A stretch of 25,985 nucleotides of DNA from an uncultured Slackia sp. (GCA_934661005.1 CAKUIK010000031.1:1-25985), one strand, 5' to 3'; numbered from the stretch's first letter, positions 1 to 7,396 are shown. Notes: generated by a model not told the origin, from the letters alone. Made by a program: numbers and translations.

Positions 1-81
1 ATGGATGAGCCCCAGCCAATACAGGAAATCGCTAGGCCTGGCCGCCTAGCGTCTCCAGTAAATGGGGCGCACCCCCCCCGA

Positions 82-110
82 CTAGTTAAACGCTACGAGC
101 ATTTAATAGG
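82..110. repeat. Small stem-loop repeat, TTAAACGC/GCATTTAA
   Basis: TTAAACGC, loop tacga, GCATTTAA, extended by CTA/TAG around a one-base bulge. It belongs to the same stem-loop family as 137-169 and 7469-7502; the flanking stem bases differ but still pair. Confidence 0.6.
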
Positions 111-136
111 TCCTATGGGTTGGAGCGTGGGTTGAG

Positions 137-169
137 CCCGCTAAACGCTACGGGCGTTTAACGGGTTTT
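137..169. repeat. Small stem-loop repeat, terminator-like
   Basis: CCCG-CTAAACGC, loop tacgg, GCGTTTAA-CGGG, then TTTT. The stem is 12 bp with one mismatch and is followed by a short T run, so on the + strand it could act as a weak intrinsic terminator. Related copies are at 82-110 and 7469-7502, and a split copy lies at 6909-6925 plus 7016-7029. Confidence 0.6.
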
Positions 170-305
170 GTGCCCTGGCGGAAAATGCCGCGCAAGGGTC
201 GTGAATGCGGGGGTTTGAGGGCTTTTTTGACAGGATATGCCGCGCAAGGGGCGCGGCGCGGGGCGCCGTGGGCCTTCGGGGCCGTTGTGAGCCTCTTTTT
301 CTCGG

Positions 306-357
306 GCAGGTCGGGGTTGTTTGCCTCGCGCGCTTTTGCGACCTGCGGTTTTCTTTT
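306..357 (+). terminator. Terminator-like hairpin inside repeat copy 1
   Basis: GCAGGTCG (306-313) pairs with CGACCTGC (339-346), followed by GG and a T-rich tail (349-357). The 25-nt loop is long. The same hairpin occurs at 7166-7217 in copy 2. It may simply be part of the repeat's folded structure rather than a functional terminator. Confidence 0.4.
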
Positions 358-656
358 CGGTAGAAGGGCGATTTGCAGCCTTGCCTTGATCGAGACGCGG
401 TTTGCCCGTCGGTTTATCCGGGAAAGCGACCCTTCCGCGGCATATTCTGCCAGGAAGGCGGCTTTCGCGTGATTTGGCGACCCGTGCGTGGCGTATTCTG
501 CCAGGGGAAAGCGCGAAGGGCGCGAAAAACGGAAGGTGAAGCACGAGGAGCCCTGAAGGCAGGGGCCCATGGCGCGAAGGCGGCGCGTGCGTGCGGGCTG
601 GGCGCGGGTCGTTTCCTGCTGGAAATTAGCGTAAGGGAATCGCGCAATCCCACGCA

Positions 657-685
657 TTCGCTGCCCCCGCGAAGTGCGCTACAAT
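657..685 (+). promoter_or_regulatory. Candidate sigma-70 promoter of the regulator gene
   Basis: A good -10 (TACAAT, 680-685) lies 17 bp after a weak -35 (TTCGCT, 657-662). It would give a leader of about 65 nt before the ATG at 758. Confidence 0.4.
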
Positions 686-757
686 GATTTTTCGGGCATG
701 CGGCGCGTGCTCGCATGGTTTTCGGTTTCAAAAGGCGTGATACTCAAGGGGAGAGTT

Positions 758-1480
758 ATGGGCGTTCCTTCCGATTCTGTTTCTTCAGACGCTGCTTCTT
801 GCGATTTGTCCCGCGTATTTCGCGAGATTCATCCGCAGCATGTGAGCGTTGTTATCGCTGATGCATTTGAGCTTACTGCGGAAGGCCTCGCGTCGCTTGT
901 ATCGAAGTGGCCCGAACTCGAAGTGAAGGGAACCGCCTCGAATCGTCACGACCTGCTTTTGTTAGCGAAGCGCTATCGGCCCGATGTGGTTGTTCTCGAT
1001 GCCGAGATGGAAGGCCCTTCGTGCCCCGATGTCATACGGGCGTTGCGTGCCACGTCTCCGCGTACGAAGGTTATCGTTCTCGCCCCTGAAGAGTCTTCAA
1101 ATGCGGTGCTCGAATCTGTTCGCGCTGGTGCTCATGGGTACTATGGCAAACGCAAAGCCTCGGGCAACATTCTGCGCGTTGTGATTTGGGGCGTTGCGTG
1201 TGGCGACGTCGTGTTCGATGGCGATTTATCTCCGGTGTTCGACGGCATATTCGACGCGCGACCGAAGACGGTGAGTGTGGAAATGAGCCAGCTTTCTGTG
1301 CGAGAAATCGATATATTGCCGTTGGTTGTGCGCGGGCTTTCAAACAAGGAAATTGCCGAAAAGCTCTATTTGAGCGAAGCGACTGTTAAAAAAGACGTGA
1401 GCGATATTGCACGCAAATTCGGTGCAGAAAATCGCGTGCAGGTCGCTGTTCTCGCATCTCAGTCGGGTATCGGGTTCTAG
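758..1480 (+). CDS. NarL/LuxR-family response regulator, degenerate receiver
   Basis: A 240-residue DNA-binding response regulator. Residues 28-145 form a receiver domain with the probable phospho-acceptor D81 in DVVVLDAEMEG, an acidic residue D35 and the conserved lysine K131. The usual Thr/Ser after beta-4 is Ala (A109), and only one acidic residue is seen at the N-terminal acidic site, so phosphorylation may be weak or absent. Residues 178-235 are a LuxR helix-turn-helix (LSVREIDILPLVVRGLSNKE, then EATVKKDV). The ATG at 758 is chosen because GGGGAGAG lies 4-5 nt upstream; an in-frame start at 674 lacks a ribosome site. No sensor kinase is adjacent. The ETF operon starts 230 bp downstream on the same strand, so this protein is its likely regulator (inference). 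Family assignment is secure, target is not. Confidence 0.9.
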   Translation: MGVPSDSVSSDAASCDLSRVFREIHPQHVSVVIADAFELTAEGLASLVSKWPELEVKGTASNRHDLLLLAKRYRPDVVVLDAEMEGPSCPDVIRALRATSPRTKVIVLAPEESSNAVLESVRAGAHGYYGKRKASGNILRVVIWGVACGDVVFDGDLSPVFDGIFDARPKTVSVEMSQLSVREIDILPLVVRGLSNKEIAEKLYLSEATVKKDVSDIARKFGAENRVQVAVLASQSGIGF

Positions 1481-1500
1481 CTCCCGCTACGTAGCTCTCG

Positions 1501-1560
1501 CGATATATCGGCATGCCTTATGGGTGAGTTCAAACCCATAAGTAGCCATGTGGGTAAAAA
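1501..1560. promoter_or_regulatory. Palindromes upstream of the ETF operon, candidate operator
   Basis: A perfect inverted repeat CTTATGGGT (1517-1525) / ACCCATAAG (1534-1542), with an 8-nt spacer, lies between the regulator and the ETF genes. A further TGGGTA half-site is at 1551-1556 and a CGATATATCG palindrome at 1501-1510. It could be a regulator binding site or an RNA hairpin; the lack of a T run argues against a terminator. Confidence 0.45.
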
Positions 1561-1712
1561 GTCCCCGAACAATTCCCAATACGAGAAAAAAATGAACATC
1601 GAATGGCGCTGGCGAGTGCCTTAGTTTAGACGCTCGGAACGCCCTGTTCCCTCAACAATGCAGGTAGGCAAAACAAGCCAACCACTGCAATCCATGTTGA
1701 GGAGAATGGAGC

Positions 1713-2444
1713 GTGCAAGCGATGAAAGCGGTTGCGATTTGCAAGTGGGCAATGAACCCACAAGACGAGCGGCTTGATAGCGAGGGGAATATCAAGTGGC
1801 ATGCCAAACGTCCCGAGGCCGGCGACGACGATTTCGCCGCGGTCGGCGTTGCTGAAGTATGCGCCGGCGATCAAGATTTCTATGGTTTGACCTCCGCAAG
1901 CGGCGATGTCGCGTTCGCTGCGGCGCGAGGTGCTGCCGAGACGTACACCTACGACGATATCCCCGTCGATGCCCAGCCTCAGGAAGTTGCCGCCACGCTG
2001 GCCGCCGCAGTGCGCGCTCTTGGCGACGTTGATGTTGTGAGCATCGGCGATTCGGAATGGAACCCGGCGGTTCCCGGTCTTTTGGCGGGCATGCTCGGCA
2101 TTCCGGCGATTCTTGCCGTCGACAGCGTGCAGCTCGATGGCGACGGCCTGCTGGTCACGCGCCGATTCGGGCCCGGCACGCAAGACATTCATGTGGGTAC
2201 GCCCGTTCTGTTGGGCGTTGCCGCCCGCCGCGAGGAAGAATCTAAGCCCGGCATGCGAACGGTTCTCCAAGCGCGCAAAAAACCTGTTACCAAACTTGAA
2301 GAGTTGGCCGTTACGGCCCCCACTGCTCAGCAAATCGATGCCCATGCGCCAGACTCCGCGCCTGCAAAAGTGTTCGACGGAGCCGACCCAGATGCGGCGG
2401 TATCGCAGCTTATTAAAGCGCTGCAGACGGAAGGAGTGCTGTAA
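1713..2444 (+). CDS. etfB: Electron transfer flavoprotein, beta subunit (FixA/EtfB)
   Basis: ETF beta subunits bind AMP or FAD and, together with ETF alpha, carry electrons between flavoprotein dehydrogenases. The N-terminus after the second Met (MKAVAICKWAMNPQDERLD) follows the family pattern MKhhVhhK...R.D. The middle has the nucleotide-binding stretch GDVDVVSIGDSEWN followed by GLLAGMLGIPAI, and the C-terminus has the family signature AxKKP (QARKKPVTKL). Length (240-243 residues) is normal. GAGGAGA at 1699-1705 best fits the GTG at 1713; the ATG at 1722 would match homologues better and has a weaker GGAG upstream. The alpha subunit begins 2 nt after the stop, and the FAD reductase follows, so all three probably act as one electron-transfer unit in the cytoplasm. 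Confidence 0.9.
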   Translation: MQAMKAVAICKWAMNPQDERLDSEGNIKWHAKRPEAGDDDFAAVGVAEVCAGDQDFYGLTSASGDVAFAAARGAAETYTYDDIPVDAQPQEVAATLAAAVRALGDVDVVSIGDSEWNPAVPGLLAGMLGIPAILAVDSVQLDGDGLLVTRRFGPGTQDIHVGTPVLLGVAARREEESKPGMRTVLQARKKPVTKLEELAVTAPTAQQIDAHAPDSAPAKVFDGADPDAAVSQLIKALQTEGVL

Positions 2445-2446
2445 CT

Positions 2447-3358
2447 ATGAGCAAGGTTTGGATGATTGTGTGCGACGACATGTCGGCTCCTTGCGTTGCC
2501 CATGTCGCGGGCCCCGATGCGAAGGCCCTCGTGTTTGGCTCTTTGGAAAGGGCCCAGGCCACCGCGCGCCTCGCGGGCGTTTCGTCGGTCGTGCGATTTG
2601 ACGTTGAGGCGAAGCCGGCTGAAGCATATGAGATGGCGGTTGCGAGTTTGGCCGAGGTAGAGAAGCCGAACGCGATTGTGGCCAGCGACAATCCCGAAGC
2701 CCGCGCTCTTTGCGGAGCAATCGCGGCGCGTTTGGGCGCGGTGTGCGCGTCTCAGGTTATCAGCGTCGATGCTTCGGGCGACGCCGTGCGGTTCGAGAAT
2801 TTGGCCGCCGAGCAGTCGCTTGTCTGCGTAAAAACGAGCGACGTGCCTGTTGTGGCGATTATTAGCGATGGCCTCGATGAGGCGCAGATTGGCGACGAGG
2901 CTCCGATTGAGGAAACTGCCGAAAGTAACGCCGACGACGGAATGGCCCTTGTAGCCACGAATACAGAAGCGGGCGGCGGCGCCGACTTGCTGCATGCCGA
3001 CCGCGTGGTGAGCGCCGGCCGCGGTATAGGATCGAAAGAGAATCTTTCGATTATCGACGATCTTGCCGATGCGCTGCATGCTGAAATCGCCTGCACGCTT
3101 CCTCTTTCCGACACGATGCGCTGGTTCGACCATGGTCGCGTCGTTGGCACTTCGACGCAAAAAATCTCGCCTCGTTTGTATGTGGCGTGTGCTTCTTCGG
3201 GCGCGCCTCAGCACATGGCTGGTGTGCGCGGCGCAAAGGTGATCGTCGCCATTAACAGCGATGCGGAAGCTCCTATTTTCAAGCAGTGCTCTTACGGCAT
3301 CGTGGGCGACGCGATGAAAGTCGTGCCCGTTCTCACTCAGGCCCTGAAGAACGCCTAA
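2447..3358 (+). CDS. etfA: Electron transfer flavoprotein, alpha subunit (FixB/EtfA)
   Basis: This subunit holds the electron-carrying FAD of the ETF dimer. The C-terminal FAD domain is clear from about residue 187: VVSAGRGIGSKEN, then TSTQKISPRLYVACASSGAP with QHMAG, then KVIVAINSDAEAPIFKQCSY and GIVGDAMKVVPVL. Length (303 residues) is slightly short for the family. The usual SRxxVDxGW segment is changed to a stretch reading LPLSDTMRWFDHGR, so the conserved Arg next to the flavin is missing; this may alter its potential or partner choice. GGAAGGAG upstream of the ATG overlaps the end of etfB, indicating translational coupling. Whether it is confurcating or simply a carrier cannot be read from the sequence. 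Confidence 0.92.
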   Translation: MSKVWMIVCDDMSAPCVAHVAGPDAKALVFGSLERAQATARLAGVSSVVRFDVEAKPAEAYEMAVASLAEVEKPNAIVASDNPEARALCGAIAARLGAVCASQVISVDASGDAVRFENLAAEQSLVCVKTSDVPVVAIISDGLDEAQIGDEAPIEETAESNADDGMALVATNTEAGGGADLLHADRVVSAGRGIGSKENLSIIDDLADALHAEIACTLPLSDTMRWFDHGRVVGTSTQKISPRLYVACASSGAPQHMAGVRGAKVIVAINSDAEAPIFKQCSYGIVGDAMKVVPVLTQALKNA

Positions 3359-3373
3359 TGAGGTTATGAAAAT

Positions 3374-3395
3374 CGCTCGCGGTTGAGCGTTTTTT
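3374..3395 (+). terminator. Weak intrinsic terminator or attenuator between etfA and the reductase
   Basis: CGCTC, loop gcggtt, GAGCG, then six T. The stem has only 5 bp, so partial read-through into the downstream flavoprotein gene is expected. Confidence 0.4.
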
Positions 3396-3427
3396 GAAAA
3401 TCCGTCTACCAAGGAAAGGGGATCCAA

Positions 3428-4906
3428 ATGGCGGAGTTCGATGTTGAGTACGATTTGGTGGTATGTGGCAGCGGAGCTGCGGGGAAGTCGGCCGCCCTTA
3501 TCGCCGCACGTGCTGGTCAGAAGGTGGTAATCCTCGAGAAGATGGACCAAACCGGCGGTTCTTCGGTTTACGCCGAGGGCACTGGCGCGTTTGAGTCGAT
3601 TGAGCAGAAGGAACGCAAGGTTCCTGCCAACCCGAAATACCATTTTCCCACGAAGCAGGAAGCCTACGACAACTACATGGAATGGACTCACGACCGAGCG
3701 AATGCCGATGTCGCGCGTGCATTCGTAGATAACGCGTGGGAGACCATTTCTATTTACCGTGAACTCGGCGTTGAGTACATGACGGTATGCACCGCCGAAT
3801 TCGGCAAGGTGCCCGAAGTGGCCAAAGACATGTGGTCGTTCCACATCACCGATGGCTTCGGCGCGCATCTGCAAGAGGTGCTGCTCGATGCCGTGCAAAA
3901 AGAGGGCGTCGATATCTTCTGCTCGACGCCGGCCAAGGAGCTCATCGTGGAAGACGGCAAGGTCGTGGGCGTTCTTGCCGAATCTGAGGGCGATCCGCTT
4001 CGCGTGGGCGGCAAAGCCGTGATTCTTGCCACGGACGGCTGCGGCGACTCCCCCGAGCTTATCGAAAAGTACTCGTGGTGCTACCCCTCGGCGCGCCGCA
4101 TGAACAAGTACACCAACCTCGAAAATGTGGGCGACGGCCTGCGCATGGCGCTTTCCGTGGGCGCCGACCCCCACAATATCACGCTTGTGCCTACGCTCGG
4201 ACCGAGCGGACTTGGCAAGGGCCTCGATTCTCAATCTGGCGGCGCGGCTGTGCAACCTGAGGTGTGGGTCAACCGCAAGGGCAAGCGCTTCGTTGCCGAG
4301 TCGAAGGCCGAAAGCGTTATGGAGCTTGGCGGCGTGTTCGGCAAGCAGCCCGATGGCGTGACCTGGTCGATTATGTCGGCCGAAGAGGTCGATCGCTTGG
4401 CTAAGAACGGCCCCGATTTCGGCCCGGGCTTCTTCGTTCCGTACGGCAAGCCGATGAGCACGCTGTGGACCGAGCTCAATCAGGACGTCGAGGACGGCTT
4501 GGCGTTCAAGGCAGATACGCTTGGAGAGCTCGCCGAGAAAATTGGCGTCGACAAAGAGGCGTTCCTTCAGACTATGGCCGATTACAACAAGGCCTGCGAT
4601 GGGGGCTACGACCCGGTGTGCGAGAAGAAGCCCCAGTACCTGCGCCCGTTGAAGAACGGCCCGTTTTATGCGATCGGCATTACGGTTGGAACCATGGGCT
4701 GCTCGGGCGGCGTGAAGGTGAACGGCAATATGCAGGTTGTCGACGAGCACTACGACCCCATCCCTGGCCTGTATGCCGCCGGTTGGGATGCTGACGGCCT
4801 GTGGGGCGACACCTATGACCACCTGGTTCCCGGTAGCGGCAATGGATTCGCCCATACCTCGGGCCGTATCGCCGCGCGCCATTTCCTGTCGACGCTCGAG
4901 CGTTGA
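3428..4906 (+). CDS. FAD-dependent reductase, FAD_binding_2 family (THD reductase-like)
   Basis: A soluble flavoprotein of 492 residues with no Tat or Sec signal, so cytoplasmic. The dinucleotide-binding motif is GSGAAGKSAALIAARAG (residues 14-30) followed by the acidic end of beta-2 (ILEK) and TGGSSVYAEGT; NRKGKRFVAES is the substrate-side segment; the C-terminal FAD motif is GLYAAGWDADGLWGD, then PGSGNGFAHTSGRIAA. Catalytic residues of true fumarate reductases are absent: the HTxGG motif reads VGTMGCSGG, and the Arg before the last GN is missing. From memory, the N-terminal third (YAEGTGAFES, then YHFPTKQEAY) matches tetrahydrodaidzein reductases of equol producers. The substrate is probably an aromatic or enoate-like compound (inference), with electrons from the adjacent ETF. 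AGGAAAGGGG precedes the ATG. Confidence 0.85.
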   Translation: MAEFDVEYDLVVCGSGAAGKSAALIAARAGQKVVILEKMDQTGGSSVYAEGTGAFESIEQKERKVPANPKYHFPTKQEAYDNYMEWTHDRANADVARAFVDNAWETISIYRELGVEYMTVCTAEFGKVPEVAKDMWSFHITDGFGAHLQEVLLDAVQKEGVDIFCSTPAKELIVEDGKVVGVLAESEGDPLRVGGKAVILATDGCGDSPELIEKYSWCYPSARRMNKYTNLENVGDGLRMALSVGADPHNITLVPTLGPSGLGKGLDSQSGGAAVQPEVWVNRKGKRFVAESKAESVMELGGVFGKQPDGVTWSIMSAEEVDRLAKNGPDFGPGFFVPYGKPMSTLWTELNQDVEDGLAFKADTLGELAEKIGVDKEAFLQTMADYNKACDGGYDPVCEKKPQYLRPLKNGPFYAIGITVGTMGCSGGVKVNGNMQVVDEHYDPIPGLYAAGWDADGLWGDTYDHLVPGSGNGFAHTSGRIAARHFLSTLER

Positions 4907-4929
4907 TTCTGCGCATTCATGCAATGGAT

Positions 4930-4962
4930 GTCCGCCGTGCAAGCGTGGCTTTCGCGGCGGAC
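4930..4962 (+). promoter_or_regulatory. Intercistronic hairpin
   Basis: GTCCGCCG (4930-4937) pairs perfectly with CGGCGGAC (4955-4962) in the gap between the reductase and the SDR gene. No T run follows, so an RNA processing or stabilising element is more likely than a terminator. Confidence 0.4.
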
Positions 4963-4989
4963 TAAAGTTCAAGAGAAAGGAAACTTCTC

Positions 4990-5838
4990 ATGGAGCGTTT
5001 TTCCAACATTATGAAGCCGCCTACGCCGCGACCCGTTCCCCCGACCCCGGGCTTGATTGAGCCGGAAGACTCCATCGGCCAGCGCCTGCGTGGCAAGAAG
5101 GTCATCATCACGGGCACGACGCATGGCGTTGGCCCTGTTGCCCAGGAGCTGTTCTGCATGCACGGCGCCACCGTATGCGGCTGCGGCCGCACGCCGGGCA
5201 AAGCCGATGCTTTCGCGGCGACCCTGCGCGAAAAGGGATACGACGCATATGGCTTCGATACCGATTTGAAAGACTACGAAGCGACGAAGAAATTCATCGA
5301 CGCGGCGGCCGAGAAGATGGGCGGCATCGATGTGCTCGTCAACAACGCCGACATGCCTGTGATGCGTCCGTTCGAAGCAACGACGCCCGATGCGTGGCAC
5401 GAGTCCCTTGCGGGCGAGATCGACGTGAAGTACAACGCCACCCATGCTGCCTGGGAGCACCTGAAGGCAGCGAAGGGCGCGTCGATTGTCAACGTCTCTT
5501 CGATCAGCTCAATTTGGGGCCAGCGCAATTCTCCCCAGTCGGCGCATTGCGCGGCCGAAGCGGCAATCATGGGCTTCACGCGCCAAATCGCAGGCGAGGG
5601 TGCCGATTGGGGCATTCGTTGCAATGCGGTTTTGCCGGGCATCATTTGGACCGAGGCCATGAAGAATCTGCCGAAGCAGGATCAGGAGTTTGGCATTTCG
5701 AGCACGGTGCTTGCGCAGCCTATTGACCCGCTCGATGTTGCGTATATGTATCTGCTGCTCGCATCTGACGAGACGCGTATGTGCACGGGTGGCGAGTTCA
5801 GCGTTGACGGCGGCATGTCCTGCGTACTCGTGCCGTAA
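4990..5838 (+). CDS. SDR-family protein (DHD reductase-like) without the YxxxK pair
   Basis: A 282-residue short-chain dehydrogenase/reductase fold. The cofactor motif TGTTHGVG is at residues 41-48, CGRTPG follows beta-2, NNAD replaces NNAG at 118-121, and the Ser region VNVSSISS is at 168-174. At the catalytic YxxxK position the protein has H186-C-A-A-E190, so both Tyr and Lys are replaced. The C-terminus LLLASDETRM...GGEFSVDGG is typical of the family. The stretch EDSIGQRLRGKKVIITGTTH resembles dihydrodaidzein reductases as I remember them, which I also recall having a His at the Tyr position. AAAGGAAA lies before the ATG. It may be an unusual reductase, a dehydratase or racemase-like enzyme, or a non-catalytic partner of the preceding flavoprotein. 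Confidence 0.85.
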   Translation: MERFSNIMKPPTPRPVPPTPGLIEPEDSIGQRLRGKKVIITGTTHGVGPVAQELFCMHGATVCGCGRTPGKADAFAATLREKGYDAYGFDTDLKDYEATKKFIDAAAEKMGGIDVLVNNADMPVMRPFEATTPDAWHESLAGEIDVKYNATHAAWEHLKAAKGASIVNVSSISSIWGQRNSPQSAHCAAEAAIMGFTRQIAGEGADWGIRCNAVLPGIIWTEAMKNLPKQDQEFGISSTVLAQPIDPLDVAYMYLLLASDETRMCTGGEFSVDGGMSCVLVP

Positions 5839-5884
5839 TTTGATTGGCTTGCAAAACGTGGTGTGAAGCCCGTTTGGCAGGGAG

Positions 5885-5909
5885 AAACGGAGCGCCCTCG
5901 GCTCCGTTT
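5885..5909 (+). terminator. Hairpin after the SDR gene
   Basis: AAACGGAGC pairs perfectly with GCTCCGTTT around a 7-nt loop. It is followed by cctcgtt rather than a T run, so it is probably a 3'-end stabilising hairpin working with the next hairpin. Confidence 0.45.
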
Positions 5910-5926
5910 CCTCGTTATAAAGCGAT

Positions 5927-5976
5927 CCGCGGGTTCGCGAAGCGCGTGGGGCTTCGCGACCTGCGGGTCTGTTTTT
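5927..5976 (+). terminator. Strong intrinsic terminator upstream of the nitroreductase
   Basis: CCGC-GGGTTCGCGAAGC (5927-5943) pairs with GCTTCGCGACC-T-GCGG (5951-5966), then GTCTGTTTTT. It ends only 11 nt before the nitroreductase ribosome site, leaving no room for a promoter between them. Transcription of that gene must therefore read through it or start upstream, which suggests an attenuation step. Confidence 0.7.
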
Positions 5977-5999
5977 GCTGTTGATGAAAGGAGTGTACC

Positions 6000-6542
6000 G
6001 TGGAAGTAAACAAAGCGCTTCAGGCTCTCTATGACAGAAAGTCGGTGCGTTCTTACACGGGCGAGGCTGCAACCGAGGAGCAAATTGCGGCCATTTTGAA
6101 GGCGGTTCAGGCCGCGCCCGTGGCAATGGGGCGATACGAGCAGTATCACGTAACGGTGGTGTCCAATAAAGAGTTCATCGCCGCTGCCGATGCTGCGTGC
6201 GCCCAGTGGATGCACAAGCCGGAAGCCCATCCGGCATACGGGGTGCCGACGATTGTATTCGTGTCGGCGCGTAAACCCGAGCCTGCGATGGACCGCGTTA
6301 TCGATTCAAGCTGCGCAATGATCGCGCATAACGTTGCTCTTGCGGCGGAGGCCCTCGAGCTTGGCGCGTGCTATTTGTATGGCTTGAATACTGCTGTTGC
6401 GCTGAATGAGGAGCTGCTTGCTGCTCTGCAATTGCCCGATGGCTTCGACCTGTATGGGGCCGTTGGCATTGGCGTGACCAACGAGGAGCTGGGCGGCCGT
6501 ACCGTCGCCGAGGACCGCATTACAATGAATCGAATCGACTAG
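6000..6542 (+). CDS. Nitroreductase-family FMN oxidoreductase
   Basis: A 180-residue protein of the nitroreductase fold, which uses FMN and NAD(P)H to reduce nitro groups, quinones or enones. The N-terminus has the FMN phosphate-binding pattern RKSVRSYTGEAATEEQIAAI; the middle has AAPVAMGRYEQYHV and later the helix AHNVALAAEALELGACYLYG, both typical of the family. It is on the short side but not truncated. The start is the GTG at 6000, with AAAGGAG 6 nt upstream (5987-5993). It follows the SDR gene after a strong terminator, so it is either the attenuated last gene of the module or separately expressed. The substrate is unknown. Confidence 0.88.
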   Translation: MEVNKALQALYDRKSVRSYTGEAATEEQIAAILKAVQAAPVAMGRYEQYHVTVVSNKEFIAAADAACAQWMHKPEAHPAYGVPTIVFVSARKPEPAMDRVIDSSCAMIAHNVALAAEALELGACYLYGLNTAVALNEELLAALQLPDGFDLYGAVGIGVTNEELGGRTVAEDRITMNRID

Positions 6543-6593
6543 GCGGGATTTGTTCTTTGGGCAGATGCGCCATCGAGGATGAGTTTTCTTGCT

Positions 6594-6625
6594 GCATGGA
6601 CGCTTCAACGGCGCGTCCATGCTTT
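6594..6625 (+). terminator. Intrinsic terminator after the nitroreductase
   Basis: GCATGGACGC pairs perfectly with GCGTCCATGC around a 9-nt loop, then TTTCA. It sits 52 bp after the stop codon. Confidence 0.6.
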
Positions 6626-6767
6626 CAGTGCAGTTTCCGCCGAATGTGTTTTGCGGACATTTGGTAAGGGCGTCTTGCGCGATTGAGCGATACCTTGGGC
6701 TTTGGCGATAAGGCGCGCTGAGGCGCTTCGATGGAATATGTCTTTGCGTGTGCGGTAAGTTTTGAGG

Positions 6768-6799
6768 GGCCGACCTGACGTTTGTCTGGTCGGCCTTTT
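6768..6799 (+). terminator. Second intrinsic terminator
   Basis: GGCCGACC (6768-6775) pairs with GGTCGGCC (6788-6795), with an inner GAC/GTC pair and a TTTT tail. No gene lies between this and the previous terminator, so it is either a backup or the end of an unseen small RNA. The rest of 6626-7001 shows only a 2.5-fold 11-bp direct repeat (TGAACCTGCTG, 6893-6925) and a split stem-loop arm at 6909-6925. Confidence 0.65.
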
Positions 6800-7001
6800 C
6801 GCGTGGGTGTGCAGAGCTCTATTTGGTGGAAGTGCTTGAAGAGGAGCGTTGCGCGGTGGATTTTGACGGCCGAAAGGGCGGGTGAACCTGCTGTGAATCT
6901 GCTGTGAACCTGTTAAACGCTACGGGCAGCCGAATCGGGGTCGGTCCCGCGGCGGTCTGCGTCAAGCTTCCGTGTTCGAAAGCATGACACAGGTCGCAGT
7001 T

Positions 7002-7396
7002 GGGGCGCACCCCCCGTTAACGGGTTTTGTGTCCTGGCAGAAAACGCCGCGCAAGGGTCATGAATGCGGGGGTTTGAGGGCTCTTTTGGCAGGATATGCC
7101 GCGCAAGGGGCGCGGCGCGGGGGCGCTGTGGGCCTTCGGGGCCGTTGTGAGCCTCTTTTTCTCGGGCAGGTCGGGGTTGTTTGCCTCGCGCGCTTTTGCG
7201 ACCTGCGGTTTTCTTTTCGGTAGAAGGGCGATTTGCAGCCTTGCCTTGATCGAGACGCGGTTTGCCCGTCGGTTTATCCGGGAAAGCGACCCTTCCGCGG
7301 CATATTCTGCCAGGAAGGCGGCTTTCGCGTGATTTGGCGACCCGTGCGTGGCGTATTCTGCCAGGGGAAAGCGCGAAGGGCGCGAAAAACGGAAGG
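7002..7396. repeat. Long direct repeat, copy 2
   Basis: Near-identical partner of 64-536 in the same orientation. It has 26-bp motifs forward at 7034-7059 and 7086-7111, inverted at 7288-7313 and 7339-7364. It shares the ggggcgcacccccc start but lacks about 80 bp that include two stem-loops in copy 1. The two copies enclose the whole regulator-ETF-reductase-SDR-nitroreductase block. Confidence 0.9.
7166..7217 (+). terminator. Terminator-like hairpin inside repeat copy 2
   Basis: Same GCAGGTCG/CGACCTGC hairpin and T-rich tail as at 306-357. Confidence 0.4.

Larger units (their letters stand above)
64..536. repeat. Long direct repeat, copy 1 (nested 26-bp motifs)
   Basis: This stretch is almost identical to 7002-7396, with the same orientation and only scattered substitutions and a one-base indel from about 170 to 536. 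Copy 2 lacks roughly 80 bp found here between about 80 and 157. The core holds four copies of a 26-bp motif: forward at 175-200 and 227-252, inverted at 428-453 and 479-504. The forward motif starts CTGGCAG, has GCCGCG in the middle and ends AGGGTC. The nesting lets 175-252 pair with 428-504, with a terminator-like hairpin inside. No open frame has a ribosome site or protein-like composition, so I treat it as non-coding. It may be a MITE-like or other structured repeat element; no target-site duplication was found. Confidence 0.9.

Noticed and set aside
86..161. attC-like GTTRRRY and RYYYAAC ends
   Set aside because: The order of the two sites is reversed relative to an integron attC, and no integrase or cassette array is present.
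175..504. CRISPR-like pattern of 26-bp repeats with about 26-bp spacers
   Set aside because: Only two units per side, the pairs face each other, and there are no cas genes; the spacing fits a structured repeat instead.
148..731. Open frames on both strands through the long repeat
   Set aside because: Arg/Ala/Pro-rich composition, no ribosome sites, and frames are shared by the repeat copies only because the DNA is duplicated.
1594..1626. Ten-codon leader peptide (MNIEWRWRVP) before etfB
   Set aside because: No ribosome site and no terminator-antiterminator structure next to it.
3428..4906. Fumarate reductase
   Set aside because: The active-site His and Arg motifs are missing, and there is no export signal or heme domain.
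2327..4972. Very long - strand open frame opposite the ETF and reductase genes
   Set aside because: It is the mirror of well-supported + strand genes, a common effect of GC-rich codon use.
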